Positions 32,791-43,000 of a stretch of 64,000 bases of DNA are shown in pieces. Numbering within the stretch: the stretch's first letter is position 1; each line of letters opens with the position of its first letter. This DNA comes from Conus ventricosus. Its lineage: Eukaryota; Mollusca; Gastropoda; Neogastropoda; Conidae. The translations under genes were made by a program, and so were the position numbers. The notes below the pieces were generated by a model. It was not told the origin of the DNA and did not search any database. It saw only the letters and a program-made list of their open reading frames with translations. The stretch spans positions 50,275,718 to 50,339,717 of the forward strand of contig CM031614.1 of the NCBI GenBank assembly GCA_018398815.1, read 5' to 3'.

Positions 32791-33735
32791 TGCGCGTCTG
32801 GTAGTGTGGTGGCTGACTCGTTACGGGCCCTAGCTGGGGTCAAAAGGCAAAGCGTTGAGTGAACTTAATGCTGTGGCTCTGAGTGGGCTGGCGCGGCGTG
32901 CATCTTGTTCGAACCCATCTGCGGGACAGGCGGCAAACAGCCGCTAACACTGCTCGACAGGTGCCTGGGAATCTCAGCAACGAATCAGCCTCACACTATG
33001 CGGCGGCATCTTCAGGAGAACGGGCTGGCATGTAGGCGTCCTCACAGAGGTCCGGTACTGACACCAAGAACACCGGCAGGACAGGCTGCAGTGGGCACAA
33101 GCCCGAATCAACTGGCGCAGGCAGCAGGGGGACGCATACTGTTCTCAGATGAGAGCCGTTTTTGTATTGACATGGCTGACGGTCTGTCAGAATATGGCGT
33201 CGACCTGGTGAACGCTATGCTGACTCCTGTGTGGTAGAGCAGAACCCCTGGGGAGGCCCGAACGTTATGATATGGGGTGCAATTGGCATTAACCACGCCA
33301 TAGGACCAGTCATCTTTCAGAACATTGGTCCTGGTCGCGGACAGGGTGTCAATGCACAGCGCTACATCAACCAGGTGCTCAGACCCATGTCGATCCTTTT
33401 TTTGCGCAACACCCAAACTGGACATTCCAACAGGACAATGCAAGACCACACACCGCCAGGGCCACCCAGCAATTTCTTCAGCATAACAACGTCAATGTGC
33501 TGCCCTGGCCAGCCCTCAGTCCCGATTTAAACCCAATGGAACATTTTTTGGGACGAACTTGGCAGACGGTTGGACCTCCTGCGTCCACGACCAGCACAGC
33601 GGCTCAACTTCACCAGGCCATCGTCCATGTGTGGGCTGGTGTGCCAAGGGGACGCATCAACCACCTGGTCCACTCAATGAGCCGCAGGTGTCAAGCAGTT
33701 GTCAACGCAAATGGTGGCCACACACGGTATTAAGA
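32790..33735 (+). pseudogene. Tc1-like (DD34E) transposase, frameshifted
   Basis: Frames 32905-33237, 33231-33530 and 33497-33733 belong to one transposase of roughly 300 codons. Recognisable parts are an N-terminal helix-turn-helix (TMRRHLQENGLACRR), the first aspartate in FSDESRF (near 33140), the second in the QQDNARPH segment (near 33430, readable in a shifted frame) and the glutamate in SPDLNPMEH (near 33520-33545). There are 34 residues between the second and third catalytic positions. The element would move by cut and paste. At least three frame changes inactivate it. Terminal inverted repeats were not located. Confidence 0.9.
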
Positions 33736-33940
33736 CTTCAAGCTGGTTTGTCACGTGACCTTGGATTTTTCCACACAAGACATATTGCTGATGACATTTT
33801 CACACATTACCGGTGTAATGAATCAAATCACGTTGAATTCTCGCTTCCACTCTGTACAATTGTGACCAATAAAATTCACCCCCAACCTTCAGCTTGTTTT
33901 GTTTTCGCGTTTTTTAGGAAGTCAGTATACAATGACTGAT

Positions 33941-34278
33941 CTTAAATAAATGTTAGCGAACCGCCAGAGAAACGTGGACAAACGAGTCACAAGACAAAAC
34001 ACAACGCGTTTCGACCTCTTAGGTCTTCGTCAGGTGATATATAAACGAATAAAACAACGAAAATTCACTTAGCTTTGATCGCTTCAGATCGCTTAGGGTT
34101 CAGCGCAAGGAAAAAGGCTGAACCCTAAGCGATCTGAAGCGATCAAAGCTAAGTGAATTTTCGTTGTTTTATTCGTTTATATATCACCTGACGAAGACCT
34201 AAGAGGTCGAAACGCGTTGTTTTGTCTTGTGACCCGTTTGTCCACGTTCTCTGGGCGGTTCGCTAACATTTATTTAAG
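33941..34278. repeat. 338-bp long palindrome (arms about 163 bp, 12-base spacer)
   Basis: Arm 33941-34104 is the reverse complement of 34117-34278 with only a few mismatches and one 2-base indel. The spacer is GCAAGGAAAAAG. It is too long and exact for chance. It lies between the Tc1-like pseudogene and a LINE. Each arm holds a CTGACGA...GAAA motif (see the ncRNA entry). It is probably two inverted copies of a short terminal repeat, as expected for Penelope-like elements, or a foldback element. Confidence 0.9.
34180..34235 (+). ncRNA. Candidate hammerhead-ribozyme-like motif (second, inverted copy at about 33985-34041)
   Basis: CTGACGA at 34188-34194, a 5-bp stem GACCT/AGGTC with loop AAG, then GAAA at 34209-34212, followed within about 14 bases by a GTC. 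These are the CUGANGA and GAAA boxes of the hammerhead core in the correct order, and short minimal hammerheads are known at the ends of Penelope-like retroelements. One extra A between the first box and stem II and weak stems I and III leave this as a candidate only. The minus-strand copy has its core at 34033-34009. Confidence 0.4.
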
Positions 34279-34379
34279 ATTTGTTTAGATTTCCGCCTGC
34301 AGTCGTCTCGCTTTGCAACTAGATATCCAATGACTGGTTTGATAATGAGTGCGAACGAAAGAACAGGAAGTTAAAAGGT

Positions 34380-36666
34380 TATTAAAAAGATTTCAGAGAT
34401 GCAAAACAGCCAAGGCCTAAAAGTAAGAAAAGAGACGAATACGCTGTATCACGTAAAGAGTATGTTGACGCTAAGAAAAACAAAGGAACTGGAGTTTAAA
34501 AGAAAAAGGTTAAAAAAAAACAAAAAAAAATTCAGTCAGTGATTCTAAAATGTTCTGGTCAGTGATAAGATCTGTAAATAAAAAGTTTTGTGTATAACGA
34601 AATCTCAGTTCAACAGTGGCATGACCATATTTGGGCGTTTTTTCATAGTTTTGATGATGAAAGTATGGAAGAAGAGACCGGTGTGGTAGAAGAGAATGAA
34701 ATTGAGCCATTATTTAATCAACCTATTTCCAGTGAAAAAGTCGTTGCTGGTATTAAGCATTTAAAATTGGGAAAGAGTGCAGGTCCAGATAGAATCGTAG
34801 CAGAAATGTTGAATGCAAACGCAACTGTAATCGATTTCCTTGTTCATTTATTTGCCCAACTTTTTAATAATGGTATCTTTCCATCAGAGTGGGCTAAAAT
34901 CAATATTGTACCAATTCATAAAAAGGAGACGTGAACAATCCCGACAACCATCGTGGAGTATCACCAGCATTTCAAGTAAAATCTACACTCGCATACTAAA
35001 TACAAGATTAATTGAATGGACTGAAACTGAACAAAAAATAGTGGTAGAACAAGCAGGTTTTAGAACAGTTACAGCACCATAGACCATATTTACACTATAT
35101 TCTTTGATTCAAAAACATCTGCTCTGTAAGTCGAAGCTCTACATTGCATTTGTCGATTTCAAGGCCTTTGAATCGGTAACTCGGAATGCTCTGTGGAATG
35201 AACTCCATAAAAATGGTGTTAATAGTAAATTGTACATGGCTATTAGAGGGGTCTACAACTCCGTGCTGGCATGTGTGCGTGTGAAGAGCGAGTATTCAGA
35301 TTATTTTGATTGTCCAAATGGAGTAAAACAAGGATGCCTGTTGAGTCAGTTGTTTTCTTTTTGCATAAACGAACTGGCTGTGGAATTGTCCCGCAAAGGC
35401 AGACATGGTATCCAGATCAATTACCTGGAGCAGTTGAATTAGTTTTATTACTGTATGCTGATGACGATGTTCTTCTGTCCGGAACAGTTGTAGGTTTGCA
35501 AAACCAACTAAATGTATTAAAAGAAGCAGATCGCTTAGGTTTATCAGTCAACTTGGATAAAACAAATATAGTGGTCTTTAGAATGGGTGGCCACCTATCA
35601 ATGTGTGAAAAATGGTCTTATGGAAATGCAGACCTTCACGTAGTTAATTCATATAAATATTTTGGAATGATATTTTCAACAGAATTAACTTTCCGTTACG
35701 CATGGGAAGAATCTCTAAGAAAAGGGAAAAAAGGTACTATTGAAATTCTGAAATCCCTGAGAAAACTGAATTGTACAGACTGTAGTATATTTTGGAAAAT
35801 GTTTGATACACAGATAAAACTCTTCTTACATATGCAGCTGAAATTTGGAGCTTACATGAAAATTCGATGATGGAAAAAGTACATACGTATGCTATGAAGC
35901 TTTCCTTCAAGTACCTATTCATTCATCCAACACCGTTTTATATAGAGAGATGGGCAGATACCCTTTGTACATAAGTACATCTGTGAAATGTATCAAGTAC
36001 TGGTTGAAGATCTTGAAGCTACATAAGTCCCGTTTTAGCGGGCAAGCCTATGATATGCTTTTAGAAATGGAAAAAGGTAAAGAAAACTGGGCTCATAAAG
36101 TAAAGAAAGTCCTTTCAGAACAGGGTTTTGGAATAGTGTGGAGGGCCCAGGAAGTAGGGAATGAGCAACAGTTTATTGCGGAATTTATAGACAGGCTTAT
36201 TTGTTCTTTTAAACAGAATTGGCACTCAGATATGGAAAGTAAAGAAAAATATCACTGGTTTTTCTCATTTAAGAATGTGTTTCACTCTGAAAAGTTTCTC
36301 AATGTTATAACGGATAGATGGCAAATAAATTACGCAACATTTAAGTTGAGAACTTTAGGTTTTAATGCGAACAAAAGATGGTTTGAATGTGAAACATCCA
36401 CAGATTCTCCTTGTCCTGCATGTAGACACATTGATGACGAAGAACACTTTCTGTTCTACTGTACTGCTTATAGTGAAGTGCGGACAAATTGTTCACTTTT
36501 CCAGTTAGATATAGCGAAAAGACAAAATGTTGCCGTCGTGCTATCATCAGATAATGAAATTGTAATTAAATCAGTTGCGAAATTCATCGCAGAAGCATTG
36601 AAAATTAGACAGATGAAGGATCTGCAAGGGGTACCTCTGGGACCGGACCAGAAGTACTCTCCCTAA
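34380..36666 (+). pseudogene. LINE (non-LTR) reverse transcriptase, 5'-truncated and frameshifted
   Basis: Frames 34590-34934, 34840-35082, 35104-35442, 35310-35870 and 35950-36666 form one RT polyprotein. Motifs seen: LGKSAGPDRI (near 34770), palm FVDFKAFESV (near 35150), GVKQGCLLSQL (near 35320), the catalytic LLYADDDVLL (near 35455, first aspartate intact), then a long C-terminal domain ending in a zinc-type CPACRHIDDEEHFLFYC (near 36415-36465). The endonuclease is missing, so it is 5' truncated. Several frame changes and stops inactivate it. The last codons run into a 142-bp tandem repeat. The clade is not certain. Confidence 0.9.
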
Positions 36667-37190
36667 GGTTGATTCAGACTATACTTTCATGTTAATAGAT
36701 AGAATGTCAATGTGCGAGTTTATGACCAGTAATTAACCCTGAACACATTAATAAAGGAGATATGCAAGGGGGGTACTTCTGGGGCCGGCCAGTAGTACTC
36801 CCCCTAAAGTTGATTCAGACTCGTTTTCAATGTTGATTCAGATAGAATGTCCATGTGCGAGTTTATGACCAGTAAATAACCCTGAACACATTCATAAAGG
36901 ATATATGTAAGGGGGGTACTTCTGGGACCGGCCCAGAAGTACTCCCCCTAAAGTCGATTAAGACTCGTTTTCAATGTTGATTCAGATAGAATGTCCATGT
37001 GCGAGCTTATGACTATTAAGTAACAACCCTGAACTCGCTGATAAAGGAAATATGCAACTTTTGGGACTGGCCCGAACAACTCCCCTAAAGTTAATTCAGA
37101 CTACATTTCAATGTTGATTCAGGTAGAATGTCCATGTAGTTTATCAGTAAATAAACCCTGAACAAATTGCTCCCCAGAAGGGGCAGTTTT
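36630..37190 (+). repeat. Four tandem 142-143-bp units forming the LINE tail
   Basis: Units begin with GTACCTCTGGGACCGG or GTACTTCTGGG at about 36631, 36773 and 36916, with a degraded fourth near 37055. Each contains TTGATTCAGACT, ATAGAATGTC and TAACCCTGAACACATT. The first unit overlaps the final codons of the LINE frame, so the repeat includes its 3' untranslated region. Confidence 0.85.
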
Positions 37191-38440
37191 TCGAACGCAG
37201 TTTTAACTCTCTAGGGTGGGAGAGGTGTGCTTCTCCAGTGCCATATAACGTTCACTTGCGCTCCCCTTTCGGTGAATAACGTTGTTTAAAACAAAGTCTC
37301 CTCATAAGGGGCGCTGTCTAGGTCTAATTTAACTCTTGTGGTTGTTCTGGGCCGGTGGATATTAACCTCCCCTGGTGGGGCTGCTTCGGGCAGATCCAAT
37401 TTAAACTCTCGAGGAGTCGGGGCCTGGTCCAGTTAATTCTACGGGGGTGGGGGGGGGGCTGTCTGGCTAGTAACTAGATTAAACTCCCAGGAAGAGGCCC
37501 TTTTGGCCAGGTCCAGTCAACGCAGGGGCGTTTTGGGCAAGTCAGGCTCTCTATGGGGACTGTTCCGGGCCGGGCTAGATCAACTCCCAGGAGCGGGTGG
37601 GGATGTTCTGGCCAGGTCCAGTTAAACTATACTGGGGGCCGTTTTGGGCTCAATTCTCGGGGGGGGGGGGGGGGGCGTCAGTTCGGGCAGGTGACGGATA
37701 ACCTCCCCATATAAGCTTCGCTTGTTGGTGGCTCCATGTTCCGATGTTCGCTGCACAATGTTTCTGGTTTAATAATGTTTGTTTTAAGCAAAGTCTCCCC
37801 ACATGGGGGGGGGGGGTGGGCGTGTCTGGGCCAGTCCAATTTTAACTCTCCTGTGGTGTTCTGCCGGTGATCGTTAACCTCCACCGGAGCGCTTATAGCC
37901 TTTCTTCAGTAATTGAGCAGAGGGGAAGGTGGGGGGGGGAACTATTCTGGCCTGCGCCAGTCAAGTCCCAGAAGGGGGGGGGGGAGGCCCGAGCTTTCCA
38001 GGCCTGATCCGGAAGGACTCTCCCCTTCGCCAGTTTAACTCCCAGGGATGTTTGATCAAAAGTTGCGTGGGCCCAGAAGAACTCCCCGGGAGTTTGGGAC
38101 CGCACCAGTGTTAAAAACTCCCCACAGGTTTGGGGGGCCGGAATTGTACTGCCCATATAATTAACGCCTAGAGTTAGTTTTAGAGAAAATTTTTTAGGTT
38201 CAAAACAACTCCCGGAGTTTTCCGAGACTGGGCAGGGTTCATTTTGCAACAGCCCTAATAAACAGAAAGGAAGGGGGGGGGGGGGGCGATCTGAACCTGT
38301 TGGGGGCTGCGTTGGTGCAGACCAGATTAACTGCCCGGGGAGTTAATCCGAGACAGTGCCAGACTGACTCCCGGAGTTAAACTGGGAGGGGCGGTTTCAA
38401 CCACTACAAACGGGATACAGCAACAAGCTAATTTGAGGGG
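37190..38440 (+). repeat. Degenerate GC-rich tandem repeat with long G runs
   Basis: Motifs such as GGCCAGGTCCAGTTAAACTC and CTCCCGGGAG recur at irregular roughly 50-70-bp spacing with many insertions. G runs of 8-16 bases occur at about 37445-37460, 37660-37676, 37806-37816, 37930-37938, 37975-37985 and 38274-38286. It starts where the 142-bp LINE tail repeat fades and may derive from it. No coding content is supported. Confidence 0.65.
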
Positions 38441-39372
38441 GTGTTGAGCAGAGCGAGTGCACATGGTTTAGCACAGAAGGCGAACAAGGAATTCTAAACC
38501 AAAACTTTTAAATGTTTGGAATATATTGGCTATTAATCTCTCCTGGTTTATCGACGTTTCGCCGGGTATGACACGACGCACAGATATACGACCGTGCGTC
38601 TCATCTGCATGTCTTGTTGACAGCCAATCCACACGCTCATCACTCTAGAACGTGCGACTGAATGAAAGTCAAGTCAGGGTCTGCAGGTATTTAGGTCTTG
38701 GAAGCGTTTTCGTTCCAGCTCCAAACATAATTCGATGATTTCTTTGAGGCAGTAGCATGCTGAACCGAGGTTGAGCTACAAACTGACCAACCCGTGCACG
38801 TGCAATCACATATTGTGCCACCTCGCTATTCCGGCTTAGTTACACTGAACTGCTTTAGAAGCGGCTAAAATCTGAATTTTGTCCCGCAGTTTGTGAATAG
38901 CAAGGGGTGAACTGATGTACATATATAGTCCTCAAGTGTTCATTCTGCTTCTAGTCGGGTTGGTTTTGTTATTTTGGAGCGGTGAAGCGATCATAAGAGC
39001 AAGAGAGAGCGAGAGAGCGAAGAGTGCGAGCGTGTGTATGTGTGGTACGCGTCCTCGCACATGCTAAATTCAGTGGAACCGCGAACGTTCGAAAGCTTAT
39101 CCTGAACGTTTGCTGGAGTGTATGATCCACGGAAAACCATAACCGCTTAGGCCTCGTTCCTGTCCGTTCTCGTGAATACGCCACACTTCCTCACAGTGCA
39201 CAGCTTGAACTGTTGAGAATCACAAACTACCAGACACTTGTGGGAAATACAGGTTGAAAGATCCTGCAATTCATGTGGCCCGCGCAGCTTCCCCGCAAAT
39301 ACAAGCCCACTGCCGAGTAGACATTCACACCGGGCGCGTGCGCACGCGCACACACAACGCACGCCGGGTACG

Positions 39373-39404
<32 letters not shown>

Positions 39405-40027
39405 CGCCAGTTACTGGAATTTTCTTGCGACATTTAAATGTAAAAAATTACAATAAAAAAAAGGGAGGGGTAAATGTAAAACAGTAATATTGTCTACATC
39501 TGGAACTGACATTTGTCAAAAAAATTTTAAAACAGCAAACAAGAGTAAAGACTGCAGAACTGGAACAACATTTTCTGAGAACGAGTCAAACGTGGAGGGC
39601 TGACCGGCTCTTGAGCCGTACTGTCCGGGTTGATTGATGCACTCATACGATTGGCCAACATTCGTCCCTGGCCCTCCCATCCTACCCCAAGACAAGGAGA
39701 ACTTGTATCCTACAAACGCGCAGAGGCCAGGCCTTCGACTGCTCAGGGCGAGGGCGTGCCAGAATGGTCGCAACCATCATTTAGATGCCACGGAGTATCG
39801 GGGAGAGGAGAGTGGTGGTGTGTGGGGGTGGGGAGGATATAGGTCAGGGGTTGGGCAGGTTTTTCACATGTCAACTTTCGAAAAGGTACGACCCAACAGC
39901 GAGGTACTAAGAGTGGGGCACTTAGATATGACCGAGTTCTCTTCCCCACCAAGGCATGACCACGGTGGCTCCTTCGTCGATTTGGTGACAGGGGGTTGAC
40001 GGAGGCACGTAAACGGAGAGAGAGAGT

Positions 40028-40060
<33 letters not shown>

Positions 40061-40250
40061 AGAGAGAGAGAGAAAGAGAGTCCTAACTCTCACATCCAAT
40101 GCTTCTGGCCAACAACGCACGCATTGTTACGTCACAAAAGCACCATGGTCCTGCGGCTCCCATACAACGGGAAAAATACCGATTTTGTAAAAATGGATAA
40201 AGAGCAACCTTTCGACGGCTCCTCAGCACTATCAGAATGATGTCCCCCAC

Positions 40251-40290
<40 letters not shown>

Positions 40291-41580
40291 AGAGAGAGAG
40301 AGAGAAGAGAAGGAGAAGAAAAAAAGAGCGAAATCTACATAGCATATCGTACACACTGCTTACGCTTGCTTATGGCTTTGCGCGATCAAAACTAAAACTG
40401 GTATACACACAAGTAATAAGCACTTTGAGGGGAGATAAAACAGTGGATCACTAGCACCTTCAACATGCAAAAGTAACTATACAATTTCGTCAACAGGATA
40501 TGTAATTATGCGGTCATTTTGCGTTCAAGGAAACCAGCGAAAATGTTAGAAGCCGCCATTTACATTGGCTAAACCGGCATGGCACTAGACGTTCGCTCTG
40601 CATAGATGTTACAGCGAGTCGAAAAATAAAAGGTAACAAAAAATAAATTCTTTTGCTTTTCTATCACCATGCACTGGAATTAGAAGTGACCGAAACACCA
40701 CCACCTCTCAACCATAGGCAATTTGTAACTCTACCCCAATGACTTTCAGAAATTGGAACAAAAATTGTACCAGCTCTTCCAGAAAAGGTTTTCTCGAATA
40801 GTCTTAGTAATTAAAGCAGGAGAAGGCAGCGTATAAAAAAGCTGCGCACGACAGATCAGAAAAGGTACATGGGGAAAAAACAAAGCAAAGCACATGATTA
40901 CTCATCACATCGCTGACCGAAGCTGTAAAGATTTGTGCGTGTGCGTTTTTTTGTTTTTGTTTGTTAAATTTCCGTAAAAGAACTTTCCGATTCAAAACCT
41001 TCCAGGGTGGCTCAGCTTGTTCATAACCGGCTAAGCTTCAATTCCCGTCGGCAACCAACTGCGAAACTTCTGGATTTACAAAGAAAAAAAATGTATGGAT
41101 CTGATGAACTGGCAGTCGGGAAGAAACCAGCCTGATAATGAATGTAAAAACTGCACGGAAAAATGGAGTCACAGTTCCGAGTCCAGTTGCAGCGAGAGAG
41201 AGAGAGAGAGAGAGAAGAGAGAGAGAGAAGAGAGAGAGAGAGAGGGGGGGACGTTGATGCGAATCGGGGCGGTTACATCCAAAGGGAGGCAACCAGGCAG
41301 CCAACAGCAGCGACAACGAGGCCATCACAGCGGATGCTCCGGCTGAAAATCACACACACCAGGTCCTTTTTGAGAACAAATTTCTACGTCTCGACTGTTT
41401 TGATGTCACACAAACTTTTTCCGAGTTCGAGCCTTATGCACATACAGCATCTATCCTCCCCATCCCCACCCCTCTTCCACCCACATCCCCCACTCCTCCC
41501 AGTCCCAGTGGCAATCAATTCACTGGACACGGGAGTCACCGTGCTTGGCTCGATAAAAGATAAGTAATAATTTGCTTATA
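38440..41580. other. No gene recognised; scattered microsatellites
   Basis: Non-repetitive sequence with short simple repeats: CA at about 39371-39398, GA at 40014-40080, GA at 40252-40312 and GA at 41190-41248. A GACGCAC/GTGCGTC stem with a nearby GCGAAACGTCG on the minus strand (38550-38610) may be a second Penelope-like end. Frames around the GA/CA runs are low complexity and not believed. Confidence 0.5.
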
Positions 41581-41586
41581 GCCACC

Positions 41587-43000
41587 GACCGCAAGGGCCA
41601 CATCAGGGCCTGTCCACCACGTTAAAATCAACTTCACCAGTCATTAAAAAAAAAAAACTTTCACAACATCTCGTTAATTGACATCGTCTACAAACCACCA
41701 AGAAACGTTGTTAAAAAAGCTTCATGCCCGTAAAAATCTTAAATCAGATGAAAAATGTAAATCTACAAAAACTGCTCAAGGATCACGTCAGGTCGGACAT
41801 CCCTGAACAAGATCTTCATGGACTCCGCTGTAAAATGTTGTGTCCCTCACATCGTGCAGTCCCAACACTCCTAAAAGAACATGTATCATTTTGAGGGGCG
41901 CATGACATGAATGCAACACGGAGCTTCTTCACTCTTTAAAAGGGAAGAATGGGTAAAATACGAATGGCCGGTGTGCAGCCGGCACAGAAACCGTTTCCTC
42001 TTTTACGACCAACCGACGTAGAGGGAGGAAGTCCTAAGGTTGACGGAGCTGAAAGAGTTTGTTATTCGTCTGTTGTTCCCCAATCCTCCCGCCAGAGGTC
42101 TCTCACATAATAGTTAATTTTTTGGTTTATCTGAGCAGGGGATATAAGTGTTGGACAGTTTCTTGTGGGCATTCTTGCTAAACGATCACCATTTGTTCCC
42201 GCCTATGCCAACAGACCAGTGGTCCATGCAAAGTAATGTGTAACCGTCCGCCTTCAACTTAAGATAAGAATGTTGCTTATTGCCCAGCCCGACCGCAAAG
42301 GCCACATCAGGGCTGTCCACCGCGTTAAAATCAACTCACCAGTCATTTTAAAAAAAAACAAAAAAAAAACCCTTTCAACACATCTCGTTAAATGACAGCG
42401 TCCTACAATCGCACCAAAACTGTTAAAATCTTCTGCCGTAAAATATTAAATCAGATGAAAATGTTAATCTCTCTCAAAAACTCAAGGGATCACGTCAGGC
42501 GGACCATCCATGAACAGGATCCTTCATGGACTCCGCTGTAAAAGGTTTGTGTCTCATCACAACGTGCAAGTCCCCAACACTCTAAAAAGAACATGTTGCA
42601 TTGTGAGTGGCGGCATGACTGGAATGAACCCCGGAGCTTCTTCACTCTTTAAAAAGGTAAGAATGGGTAAAATTACGAATGGCCGGTGTGCAGCCGCTCA
42701 GAACCGTTTCCACTTACGACCACCCCGACGTAGATGGGAGGAAGCCCTTAAGGTTTGGACGATCTGAAAGAGGTTTGATATTCGTCTGTGTGTTCCCAAT
42801 CCTTCCGCCAGTCTCACATAAATCGTTAATTTTGGGTTTCACACTGAGCAGGGTCTGATAGTCACATGTGTTGGACATTTTCTCTCTTGTGGCTTCCTTG
42901 GCTAAACGATCAATCCATTTTCGTTCCCGCGATGCTACTGGCCAGGAACCCCAAGCAAGAGTAATGTTGTAACCGTCCGCCTTTCAACTTGCTAAAAAGT
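41587..43000 (-). repeat. 704-bp tandem duplication of the LINE-A 3' end
   Basis: 41587-42290 and 42291 to about 43000 are direct copies (both start GACCGCAA(G/A)GGCCACATCAGGG) with many small indels between them. On the minus strand they encode the end of RNase H and the terminal region (THSYLFKSEEAPG-like), then a T-rich/A-rich tail. The differences show either age or sequencing noise. Confidence 0.9.

Noticed and set aside
34380..36666. Penelope-type RT partner for the adjacent hammerhead-like palindrome
   Set aside because: The RT has LINE-type motifs (GKSAGPDRI, GVKQGC, YADD) and a LINE C-terminal zinc segment, and no GIY-YIG endonuclease; adjacency to the palindrome appears coincidental.
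37678..38249. Minus-strand proline-rich frames
   Set aside because: They lie in a degenerate G-run repeat and have no homologous domain.
39996..41567. R/E-rich frames
   Set aside because: GA microsatellite translations with short random flanks.
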